A stretch of DNA of 64,000 nt from Mesodorylaimus sp. YZB2_4 (Eukaryota > Nematoda > Enoplea > Dorylaimida > Dorylaimidae), in NCBI GenBank assembly GCA_030248295.1, contig JASANH010001293.1, positions 1 to 64,000 of the forward strand. The letters run 5' to 3'. Position numbers and translations under genes: made by a program. The notes beneath the pieces are model-generated. The model searched no databases. It was not told the origin of the DNA and saw only the letters and a program-made list of their open reading frames with translations. Within the stretch, counting starts at the first letter, position 1, and each line of letters opens with the position of its first letter. Positions 43,408 through 54,279 of the stretch are shown here, piece by piece.

Positions 43408-45406
43408 ATGTCAATGGCATCGGGGACTGCCATGGAGAAAGAGGACAGCGAGTTTTTGGATCGACTGATCAAGCAGCTACGGGACGAGCATGCAACTCCA
43501 TTTGGAGCCGGGCTGAAAGCGGTCGAAATCGGACGCCTGATCGATCTGGCCAAGGAATCGTTCCTCAAGCAACGGACGCTGATCGAAATCGTTCCCCCGC
43601 TAACCGTGTGCGGGGATATTCACGGCCAGTACAACGACTTCCTCCACCTGTTTAAGAGTTCCGGATGGCCGCCACATTCCCGCTACTTGTTCTTGGGTGA
43701 GTTCTGATAGCATTATTCTCGTAAATATTCCCTAGTGTCAAGATTACAGGCGACTACGTCGATCGTGGCCCTCGCAGCATCGAGGTCATCTGCCTGGCAT
43801 TCGCTCTGAAGGTACGATATCCGGACGACGTCTACCTGCTTCGAGGTTTGTGAGAGACTATGGATCAACTGTATTCCTTGATCACCCCGGATACTTTAGG
43901 CAATCACGAGTGCCGCCCCATCAACCGTACGTACGGGTTCTACGTCGAATGTATCGAGCGCTACAGCTGGCCCGTGTGGAATCTGTTCCAGGTAACACTG
44001 CCGCTGTCTTCGTCACCGTAGCCTCTTGGCTACTGTACGTTTCAGGAAGCCTTCGGAACGATGCCCTTGTGCGCTCTGATCAGCTACCGCATCTTCTGTA
44101 TGCACGGAGGCATACCTCGACATCTGGTCAGTTTCGACGAGGTTCGGGAGGTGAAACGACCCGTTGAACTACCCGAGAGGGGACTCCTCTGCGATCTCCT
44201 ATGGTCGGATCCAAAGGCGGACATCGAGGGTATGCTTGGTACTTCTATAGTATTCCGTAAGGAGAGCTTTTCTCTCGTTCAGGCTACGAGGACAGCGAGC
44301 GTGGCGCTGGTCACCTGTTCGGCGCTGACGCCGTCGAAGAATTCTGTCGGAAGTTCGACATCGATCTGATTATCCGCGCACTCCAGGTGGGGGGCGGTGT
44401 GGGTCAGCTCCATGGATGCAGAGTAGTCTTCCGGTCGCTTAGGTGGTTCATCAAGGGTACAAATTCTTCGCCAACAAGCATCTGGTGACTGTCTTCAGTG
44501 CTCCCAACTACTGCGGGACGTACAGGAACGCTGCGGCCGTGCTCAAAATCGACGACAACCTCGTTTGCCGGTTCAAGGTGAGAAATAGAATTTGCGCCAG
44601 CCCTGGGGATAATTCGTGCGCGTCCTTTTTTCAGCAAATGAAACGCAAGGTAAAGCGCCGACGCAGCCGTCGAAAGCGAAAGTCGAAACCAACGTCAAAC
44701 CCCCGCCAAAGCCCTTGCCGAAGACAGAGAGCGAAGAAGAAGACGACGACGACGAGAGCAGCGATGACGAAGAAGAAGACATGGCGCCAGTTGGGGCTGG
44801 GGAGATCTGCAAGTCCACTCGTTGGGTCCGGCGTGCGCTGAAGCTACTCGACGACATGTTCAACGAGGCTGGTTTTCACGAGGTAAGCTACATTTGCTCT
44901 GATGTGGACTCTAAATGTAAATTGCCTGTTCCAGTACCATCCCGGACAGCCGAAGCTGCCAAAGATGTGGGTCAAGACGGCCGTCGCAGTTGGCGAGGCT
45001 CACCTGAGCTATCGAGGTGAAAACAAGAATGCGGCTCGCGTCGAGGTCACCGTCACCGTGCACAAGAAGCCAGACGTCAGCCTGCACCTGAAGGCCCATG
45101 AGTTCATCGATGGTCACTCAGTCCCGTTTGAGTACCACATGGACCTGAAACCAGCGTATGAGCTACGTAAGTGCATCAGATATTCCAGACTCAACTGACC
45201 AATTATTATCTGTTTTGTTCAGCTGGCGACGCAGGCGACAAGGCGTTGAAAGACGATCTGCACGCTTACTTTTTCGACAAAGTGCTTGCCGTGGCCAAAG
45301 CTGGTAAGGATCAGACACTCGAGAGGGGCTAACTTTATAATGACGGGCAGCGGCTTGCTTTGTAGCTCCTGCCCCTCCATCTCAGGCCGAAGAAGAAGAC
45401 GCGTGA
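43408..45406 (+). CDS. PP1-type Ser/Thr phosphatase with altered metal site and unusual C-terminal extension
   Basis: Phosphoprotein phosphatase of the PP1 branch. Exons: 43408-43696, 43750-43845, 43900-43991, 44046-44229, 44283-44386, 44443-44577, 44635-44882 (inner structure uncertain), 44935-45166, 45223-45303, 45366-45406. Seen: GDIHGQ, GDYVDRG, GNHE, CMHGG and SAPNYCG, i.e. most metal and catalytic residues. The RAHQ box, whose His binds metal 2 in PP1 (H248), reads RALQ, so activity may be lost. After the core comes QMKRK and then a Lys/Pro and Asp/Glu-rich linker ([17 protein letters not shown]) and about 130 residues of an unrecognised domain ([35 protein letters not shown]). The linker is in another frame than exon 6 unless a 61-base intron at 44650-44710 (GTAAAG...CCAAAG) is removed, which joins them exactly. 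Otherwise the last exons are a separate gene. Divergent PP1 paralogues are common in nematode sperm. Confidence 0.8.
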
Positions 45407-45834
45407 AGTGACGAGTCAGCAGGTCGATCAGTTGTGATGTTGATGCGGTCGTTGCGCTTGTGATCGTGAGCGATGATGGCTCAAAAGGTGTGTTGGCATG
45501 TCCTCGAGAGGTAGTGTCCATGGGAGCAAAATCTCAAATTTCTAATGCCGCATGCAAGCTGTACAATACGTGCAATAGAATACGCAATAGAATAGAATAC
45601 GCTATGGAGATAGAGTAGCAATAGAATACGCTATAGCCTGTGACTGTGACCAAATCTTCGGAAACTTCAGATTCTGAAGCATCATTCCCAGCCGCCTTCA
45701 TATACGTAAGTTTACGATTGTCGACTGCAACTGACGTTTTCAGCGGATTCGCGTCAACTTAGTTCTGGAAACCGACGATTACATCGCTCATGACGATCAG
45801 GGGCTTTCAGCAGGCATCGGGTAGCCAACTCACC

Positions 45835-46560
45835 CATTTCCGTCGGCACGATCTCCGGCAACGGCAAACGGAGCCGCTCTGCAGCTGCTTCAACGCCTCT
45901 TTTAAGTTCGTCTCCAGCCCAAGGTAAGGCCTGCCAGGACTGGTTACACAGTTCTTTCGGATTTGTGCCCTTGTTGTACGCCTGAAAGCAACAAGCTCCT
46001 TCTCAGCACCAAAGATAAAGTGAGTAACTCACCTCGCGCATGAGGGCCCCGAAGCTCCACGCGTCCGACGTCGATGTCCACTCGCGCGCTTCCAATGCTT
46101 ACTGCGTGGTGCTGTGTAAAAAAGCAGCGACGTTTATGGGCAATCTTGTAGTGGTCAAGAGCATAGCGGGAGAGACCGAAATCGACGATCTTGGTCGATG
46201 AACTAGAATGTCTTCGCCATCAGGCAGTTGCGACTAGCGATGTCCGTAAAAGTAACTGAGCAAGTGCCAGGCAACTTCCGCAACTAGGGTCGGAGTGGAC
46301 TCACCTCTGGACTGTGTCGTGCTTTTTAAGGTACTCGATTCTCTTTGCCGAGTCCAGCAACGACCTGACGCACCGTCGTTCTTTTAGCATGTTTTTGTCG
46401 AGCAACCTGCCCAAGAACCAGAGTGAAGCCTACTCGGTGAAAGCAGTTGACTCACAGTTGTAGTACTCCAGCATGCGGGTTACCTCGACAAGACGCTGCG
46501 CCCAGAAACTTGATCTCCTTCAGTCGAACGACGTTCTCGTGGTCTAGCAGAGCAAGGTCA
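45835..46560 (-). pseudogene. Tyrosine kinase domain relic
   Basis: Pieces of a non-receptor (Fer/Fps-like) tyrosine kinase follow one another on the minus strand: LDHENVVRLKEIKFLG near 46,540 (helix C to strand 4), LLDSAKRIEYLKKHDTVQR near 46,330, TDIASRNCLMAK near 46,240 (catalytic loop, with His-Arg-Asp reduced to T-D), TKIVDFGLSRYALDHYKIAH near 46,185 (DFG loop), TSTSDAWSFGALMRE near 46,060, and FQAYNKGTNPKELC to 45,840. The frame is interrupted (a TAG after LMAKTF, further shifts, and a poor joint near 46,120), and the glycine loop and Lys strand are missing. The ordered motifs make the family clear; as it stands it is not a functional kinase. Confidence 0.72.
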
Positions 46561-47111
46561 AGAGGTCAAGGTCAAGGCAGAGATCGAGGTTCAGATCAAG
46601 GTGGCGACAATCTCACGCGTCGGCAGCAGCTATAGGCCAACAACACTTCTCCAAAGTTGCCTTACAAGATGAACGGACGCAAGTGACACACTAATACTGA
46701 CGCAAAGTTGTTGTCCTAGTCGTGTTCAAGGAGAAAGTTGCCTTGTATCCCTTTCGTTATATTGAACATTTTATAAAGTGGCGTCAGCAACTTCCATTTC
46801 TGTGGGGGAGCGCCATTTGTGTCAAGTTAGCGACAATAGGTCAGTTGCTTGTTTAATGAGGACGCAGAATGGTGATTGCATGAGATCAACATGTGAATCA
46901 AGTTATGAGCTAATCCTGTGTCTCACTCTCAGACTTTGATAAATCTGCACAGCCACGTCTTTACACTGTCACAACCACCATCACTCCCACTCGGGCTCTG
47001 TGGTTTCATTACGTGCTCAGTCAGTCGGACGTGCCAGTTGGGTGCCGAGTTCGAGGCGCTAGGTCAGTTTGAACGCCGATTCGAAGGGACGGATTCGAGT
47101 TGATTGATGCG

Positions 47112-47837
47112 ATGGCGACGGAGTCGAAACCACCACCCGGTGGGTCCAAGCATATGGACGTGATGAAAACGCAGCAAGGGGCCTCGAAAACGACTCAAGC
47201 GGGGGCCAAGACTGTGCAAACTGGTGCCAAGACAGTTCAGGCGGACGCGAAGAGTACTGCGACAGTTGGGTCCAGCAAGCAAGCAAAGCCTGAATCCGTA
47301 GCCCCCAAAACAGCGCGGCCTGAACCGGAGGAAGAAGATGAAGACGAGGAGGAGGAGGAGGAGGAAGAGGGCGTAACCAGAACGAGCAGTATGGCCATGC
47401 CATCCAACTACGTGCCACCACAACTCAAAGTCGACGCCAGCAATATGCCCGTGTCGGTAGCACCATCGGTCGGAGCGGACGCCAAGGCGGCGGCGAGTTT
47501 GGTCAAAACTCAAGGAGCTCCACGGAAAGTCGGTCCAGGAAAGAAAAAAAAGGGCAAGAAGAAGAAGGCGAAGCTGAAGGGAATGCTCACTGCTCCCACG
47601 TTCGACTCGACGACGGCGCCCCCGATGAGACCCGACAAAGGAAAACGAAAGGGTTTGCGAGAAGCGATGATGGAATCACCGACTCAGCGCGCGGCCATGA
47701 GAAAATGGCTCTTGATCGGTGTTTTGACCGCGATTTTGGTTGCGGGTGTGTGCATCACCGTTGTGATCGCTGTAGTGCTCAAGCAAGAGTCGCCATCCGC
47801 AGTTACGACCAGCACGCCCGATATTGTCAGCACCTAG
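47112..47837 (+). CDS. Single-exon, low-complexity protein with C-terminal membrane anchor, unknown
   Basis: About 241 residues from the ATG at 47112 (MATESKPPPGGSKHMDV). Residues about 20-60 repeat TKTVQTGAKTVQADAK-like words; then a Glu/Asp run (PEEEDEDEEEEEEEEG), a Lys-rich stretch (PGKKKKGKKKKAKLKG), and one strong membrane segment near the C-terminus (LLIGVLTAILVAGVCITVV) followed by a short Ser/Thr tail. The basic run before the segment suggests the large part faces the cytosol (type II or tail-anchored-like). There is no intron, and ATTAAA lies at 47946. I do not recognise the family. Confidence 0.65.
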   Translation: MATESKPPPGGSKHMDVMKTQQGASKTTQAGAKTVQTGAKTVQADAKSTATVGSSKQAKPESVAPKTARPEPEEEDEDEEEEEEEEGVTRTSSMAMPSNYVPPQLKVDASNMPVSVAPSVGADAKAAASLVKTQGAPRKVGPGKKKKGKKKKAKLKGMLTAPTFDSTTAPPMRPDKGKRKGLREAMMESPTQRAAMRKWLLIGVLTAILVAGVCITVVIAVVLKQESPSAVTTSTPDIVST

Positions 47838-49448
47838 TGGTGGCGTTCGAATCGGCCAGAAGATGGTTCGACGGTTGACCATACTTGCGCTCTGGTTTCG
47901 TGACTGTGCATTGTCTGACCTCTGTGTCTTTACGTTTGGCGTGAAATTAAAGATCATGAATATGGCATCAAGAAACATGAGTGTCCATTAGATCTGCCAG
48001 CAGCCTTCCAAACATTATGAGTTCTCACAGCATGTATCCTAGAATGCCCGCTGCAAACATTCGATCAGCCCCCTAAACGCCGCCCTGACGCGCACGGCTC
48101 TGTCGTGCGTATTAGATCGGCAACATCTGAAGACATGACATGACATGACATGAGCATTCTGTCAAACACGGGGCTCACATCGGATCAAAAACAGATTGAA
48201 CAAACGCGCACGGACGAGCGTCCGTTTCACATACCCGCTCGATTGGGGTAGCAACTTCCAGTTCGTAAAAAATTCAACAACCTGACACGCTGACTAGTCA
48301 TTCGTGAGTCGATGTGAACGTCTTTGTCATGCCCTGATATGATGAAGATCAAAATAGTGTTGTGTGCAAAGAACTAAGCATGCATATCATGACGCAATGT
48401 CTGGCACAGCACACGGGCTAAATGCAATCTGGTCTGCTTGCATCTGGTTACGGTGTCGACCATCGATTGTGGTCCATGTAGTGTGCTATAGTGTAGTACA
48501 GTGTGCGAGTATGGCTTAACCAAAGATATCGGCTATACAGTATCATCTAGTTGATATGACTGTTTGTCCCGCACTGTCTTCTTCGGCCATGCCATTAACA
48601 ATCAGCCTCCTCTTCTACAGACTGCGCGCGTGTGGTGAAGAGCGGCGCAGCTCGAGTTTGGTCACCGTTGCTCCGAAAATACCCAGTCGCAGGGCATGCG
48701 CAAGAAACTTCACCCCGAATAGTGTCCAGCGTGGCTCCCTGTAGACTACACTTTATTTCGCCAAATAGAACTGCACACATGACGGACAAATATTCATACT
48801 CTGCATGAACAGTGCACTGTCACTCCTATTCCGAGGCATCCTATCCTATACAGCACATACTCAACACAATCCTCACAGCTCCTTTCACACTAAAAATATG
48901 CTTCGTGAAAATTCTACTAGTTTACCCCAGCTGACAAAATAATATCTATCTACCTTTCTACATCACTTATCACAGCAATATTGGCGAGAAAAATCCTTTC
49001 CCACAAACCATTCACAGAAATCTATCATTGCAATTGGGAAAACCTTGGGTTACATCACGCACGAACCGATTATACGTTTAAAGGCACACACAAGAAACGC
49101 TTAGGTACCAAACCGAAAAGCGCAACCCCGACGACGGGTAGATGGACGACGACAAGGCAAGTGAGCCTTCAGTCACAAGCACTGCTACATAGTTACAGTA
49201 CACAGAATAAGTAAGAACACTGCACCGAGACAAAGCCATGTCTCCACGAATTGAGCCCAACTTCTACTACACATCCCATTTCACAAAAATCACTTAAACT
49301 ACCGAGTGCACGCACGACTATCGGAATGCAAACCACATCACCCTTATTCGCAACACGTCCAGAATGACATTGATCCGTCCAGCAGTCTACAGGGTACACT
49401 AATACTGACGTGCTAATTATTAGCCATTCACCAACCCGTTCACCTTAC
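47838..49448. other. Intergenic between convergent genes, no gene seen
   Basis: Holds the 3' sequence of the anchored protein gene and the 3' UTR of the OXR1-type gene. A (gacat)n microsatellite lies at 48132-48154. No protein-like frame was accepted. Confidence 0.5.
48132..48154. repeat. Microsatellite (gacat)n, about 4.5 units
   Basis: gacatgacatgacatgacat read directly. Confidence 0.9.
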
Positions 49449-52400
49449 CTAGAACGCACCCAGCGAGAAACCCCAAGCTTCCACTCCGGCGATAGTGAAA
49501 TCCTCTTCTCCAGCCAATGGTGGATTATCGAACGTTTGACAATGCTGAGTGCGACCATGATACAAATCGCCGTCCAACCACAATCCATAAACACCCCGCC
49601 CTGCCCCGAACGACAAACTGTCTGGGTTGCCTTTGACGATAAAATTATTCTCGCCCGTCCATCGGAAATAAGCGAACTCAGGATGGAATGCGAACAAAAG
49701 GGACTCGCCACTGCCGTAGAAATGCTCGGATACCCGAATGGGACAATTGACAATGGCCCCGAACAATCGACCATTTGTGTCCTTGATTACGAGCAGCGTG
49801 GGCGATATCTCCTCGTCCCACTGTTGCATATTACGGTACAACGTACGCAGAGAGAATCCATGCGTCTCGCTCGAATACACCAACGCCCACGGGTAGCCTA
49901 AAGAACAATCCTGCATTACCAACTTATTATAAGCGCGTGCCTCGCATTTCCATCACACTCCGCATTCGCTTTCTACGCTCCCAAAACAGGATTTCACTCA
50001 TTTAACCCCAAAATGGAGTCCTTTTTATATCGAGGGCGTGCCGTTCCTGTTAAGACGAAATCCTAGCAAAGCAGCAAGACCAGTTTGTCATAAAAATCTC
50101 AAGTACTACACTCCAGTCAAGTCCTTTTCAAATCCTTTCAAACCAAGACTTAATTCTCAATCCATTTGCACCAAAACAACCCAATCTCTTACCTTGAGCA
50201 CGAGCTGGAAGCACGTCCATCAAACATCGCACCTTATCCTCGTCCAACAATCCGGACAACTGCGATCCTTCGGGCAACGGCTGCAGTTCGCTTTCCAATA
50301 AGTCCATAAGCGACAGTCGCCGTTTCACTTCCTCCACCGTCACGATTTCCCACTCCCGATTCAAATTCAAACTCATCGGCAAAGTGCCGGGTTGATTCAA
50401 ATAGCTATCGTGGACCGAGGCCGCCTCGTCGTCGTTTACATCCAAGACCACAAACCCTGAACTTTTACCCGACGTATCGGCCACATCTGAAACGATTCAA
50501 ATTCATCATCCCATCAACCACATCTCGCAACCAGCATCCACTTACTTTCATCCGGATAGCGCTTCTCGTGCTCGGAACGTTGTGCGCTTGAAGCACCTTC
50601 GTCTTCCGATGACAAATCGGGCGTCCATTGTATCAAGAAGGCGTACAAGGTGTCGGCTTTGTCCCTCGGTACTGTGAACCAGAATTCGCTCTTTGTCTTA
50701 TTCCCGAATTCATAATCTTCTTTGCTATCGCGAGTTGCCAATTTTCGCTGACGACGTTTCTCGTCCAAGCGTATGCATAAGTAGTAAGGAAGCTCCGTGC
50801 ACAAATCACTGTACAACTGACGAGGATACGGGAGAATGTCCTCGACAGGTGCAAATAAGTTTGGATGTTCCTCCTTCGTCGTCGCACATGCGAACATGTT
50901 CATCTGAAAAACATGGAAAGCACGTTAGCAATGAGTTAAAAGCAAAGATTTCGCACAGAACATTCTTCACGCGTAAGACCCAGCCCAAGTTCAAACATTC
51001 CATTACCATTAAGGACCTGCTGGCCTAAATTGCTCAGCCTTGCTAGTTAATAAAGTTGGGTACGTGTGCCATGTCGTGTCCATTCCCATACACCAACCCC
51101 GAAGACCCGTTCGTAATGACCTTACAGATGTTTACATGGTCTCTCCTAGAACAGGCGTGTACGTTCTCTGCTTTGCACGCGCCAAAATCGATACCCTAGA
51201 TGGGACCAGACGTGACAAAGTAGCGAAGTATTGATGCAATGGACATTGATGGGAGCACGGCTCGTGTCCGGCGATATCGACGCGAGTACAAAATCCATTT
51301 CGGCTGCCTATTGGGAACGCAAAGTGTTCCAAAGACAGCCCGTTCTAAATGCTAGTTTGTTTTCGCTCGCATATCAGCTGGGAATAATGGAGCACTTGCA
51401 ACGCGTATCATGTCACATAATAAACGTTTCAAAAAATTCCGTTCTCTAAAATGCTCATTTTTTGCGAAATCGTGTTTCCGTGAAAGCATCAAGCAGAAGC
51501 AAGACTCTTTAACGGGGACATATTCCACTGATGCCATTAACTTCATTGATCGACGTTAAACCAGTTTCTCACGCAACGCCCTAGCACGGCATTCGGGGGC
51601 CTAGGGGTGAGAGGGCTTCAAGAAAATTCGTCAATATACCAATGGGGTTCTAGAAACCGCCCGGCGCTTAGCCAACTCTCCTTTCACTTACCCAATGCTG
51701 TCGAGCTTCGGCTGTCCTCTGTTGCAAACGGGCCAGTAGGGCGTAATTTTGTTGCCGTTTCCGCATTTGTTCGGCTGCTCGATTTCCAGCCTCGTCATTA
51801 CCGAACCAACTTTCCTGGATATCCAACACATCCGTACTTCCACCAACTCCCGAGGAAGTCTGATGAGGACTCGGCGCCGCAAATAAACCACTCGACATAT
51901 TAACCAAATTCTGAGGCATCTTGACTACCGCTCTTGCACCAGTCGTCAATGTACCACCAACGACATGAGCCCCTAAAATACGAAGTACAGTAATAGCTAA
52001 GAGCACGCCATGAATCAGTCTTTGTCCATTCGCTACGTCAGATAATCAGATCTGATCTGCTCATCTGCTCGAACTCACCTTGCACTAGCGTACCACCCAA
52101 CGTTCCCACGCCGGATCCAACAGCTTGAGCACCCTGAACCAGTGTACCACCTAGAGTATTCGCGCGACGGCGTAAACTATGCCGCAACGCGTACAACGAA
52201 GGCCGCTTGGGACGCAACTGCTGAGGCCTTTCATCGTCGTTAGCTAACAGACCACCGATATCTTTACCCGTTCCCCTCGCCGTCAAATCTGCCTCCAATT
52301 CCGACGGACACGAATTGGCCTGCGGGCGAGGCCCTGCCACTAACAAATCGGCACCGACGCCAGGTATCACATCATGACCACTGTCACTCACGTGACGTCT

Positions 52401-54249
52401 GAGAACAGTCTTAAAATCGGGCGTCAGAGTCATTTTAGCCAATTCCATTTCCAATTCTGCTCGTCTGGCGTCCCTCTCCGCCGCCGTCATTGCAACATCG
52501 GCCGTGGATGAAGGCAAGGAAGTATGGGAACCATTTCTCTCCTGGTGCTGGTCGTATTCAGTTCGAATTGTCAAAGCCGACTGCGTTTCTTGCGACGAAG
52601 CTGGCGCCGGAATCTGGTTCTGATCAGGCGCCGCTTGTTCAGCACGTGCTCCTTCCGCTTTGCATGCCTCATCGCCGCCGTCAGCTCGTGTTCCAGAAGC
52701 CGGTTCTAAAATCAAATATAGAAAATTGTAGTCATGACTAACTAACGCACATACAAGCAGTTCGGAATGTTCCAACACACATCTCAGCTACCGCCTAATC
52801 AGATGTAAGTGGGTAAACAATGGAAGAATTTAAAATAAACACCCAACATACAGGACGGTGAGAGACGGCACGAGGCCCGAACAGCGTATCGTAAAGATAA
52901 TAGCCGCAGCGAATACACAACTCCTTGCACTGACGTCATCTGGATAAGAATTCGATCGACATACAGCTATTAGTCACGCTTGACGGCCATTTAGCGCCAA
53001 CTGTTCAAGTATAGGCAAGGTGGTTGGGGGGGGGGGGGGTTCCCTCCCTGTTGGGCCGGCCAGGGCATCGAACCCTTCCTTTCGTAACCCCCCCGCCCCC
53101 TCAGGTCCAGCCCTGGCCTCCAAGCACAGGCCATTGTCCAGCCAGCCTACAGTACTGTATGTTAACAGTCATACATTTCACTCACTCACTCGACTCGACC
53201 CAAATCTGATCTGTCTCCTACGCAATAAGATCAGGCTTAAGCGATCTGATCTAATCTCTACCCCCTCACTCCTCCTCCTCCCCCTTCCCCTCGCCCCCAA
53301 AACCCCCCTCTAACCCAGCCGACCTTGCCCATACTTGCAACTGTTACATGCTTGTTTGGATTCATGCACCATATCTGATCCAGATAGGCCAACATATCCT
53401 GAAGCTTAAACTAACCGGCTTACCTTTTTGTTCCAGTTGGCTGGAGGTATTCTCTTTCTTATTATCGGTCGCATTCCCACCGCCGTATTCGTCAACCAAT
53501 GCCGACGCGTCCTTGTACAAAGCGGCCGAGACAATAGTGTCCATAGCGACCACCATTCCGTATCGATCAGCCCCATTCTCGATAACTAATGGATGGCTGA
53601 CGTCCGGATCGAACATAACGCAATTGGGAGTGACCAAAAGAACGCCGCTAACGACGCCTTCGCTGTCCGTAAAATGTTTGCACCGAATTTTCAAAAACCT
53701 TTGTAAGCAATCGGCGTCCAATTGAGGATCGAGATTAGCGGTGGGAGCCGCAGCCGATGCTGCTGCTGGCGATAAATCCGGTCGAGTTTTTGTATCTGAC
53801 GAATCTAAAACAGGCGTGAAGCAGTTACCTCAAGAAAAGAGTACCAAGTAAAACCACTGTACCTTCGTGGTGTTTCGTGCTATCAACGGCCGAGGGAATG
53901 TGCGTGGCAGCCAAAGACGACGAGCCGTGGTCAAGAGGGGGCATATGCGACAAGACACTCTCCGATGATGTTGTCGATGGGTGCTCGTCGTGTTCAGCAA
54001 GCTTCGGTTCTTTGTGATCGCTTTTCTTTTGGCTGGAAGCAACTTCTTGCTGACGGGGATCAGGAACATGAATCTTTTGTCCAGGAAACAATAAGCGTGA
54101 AGCCAATTTGTTCATTTTTAATAATTGAGAAGGTGTGCAATCGTAACGAGCAGCGATGCCTTCCAGAGTGTCGTGCGCCTTGACAACGTATTCCGAGCCA
54201 GAACCGCCACCAACCGACGACGTTTGAGCATTCGTAGTAACTTTCGTCA
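49449..54249 (-). CDS. OXR1 (lmd-3-like): OXR1/NCOA7-type oxidation resistance protein (LysM, GRAM-like, TLDc)
   Basis: TLDc proteins protect from oxidative stress and bind the V-ATPase. Exons on the minus strand: from 54249 (or an acceptor near 54,279) to 53863, 53806-53424, 52705-52079, 51972-51692, 50903-50546, 50486-50193, 49897-49449. In order: LysM (EYVVKAHDTLEGIAARYD, LLFPGQKIHVPDP), the GRAM-like block FLKIRCKHFTDSEGVVSG, VLLVTPNCVMFDPD and MVVAMDTIVSAALYKD, a long disordered middle, ELPYYLCIRLDEKRRQRK, WFTVPRDKADTLYAFLIQW, and the TLDc domain (PLPEGSQLSGLLDED, GYPWALVYSSETHGFSLR, ESLLFAFHPEFAYFRWTG, FGAGRGVYGLWLDGD, FTIAGVEAWGF). The domain order is that of full-length OXR1. The frame is open upstream of 54249 to an acceptor, so a further 5' exon is possible. 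Confidence 0.92.
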
Positions 54250-54279
54250 TCCTCACTGGATGAACGCTTCTTGCTACTC

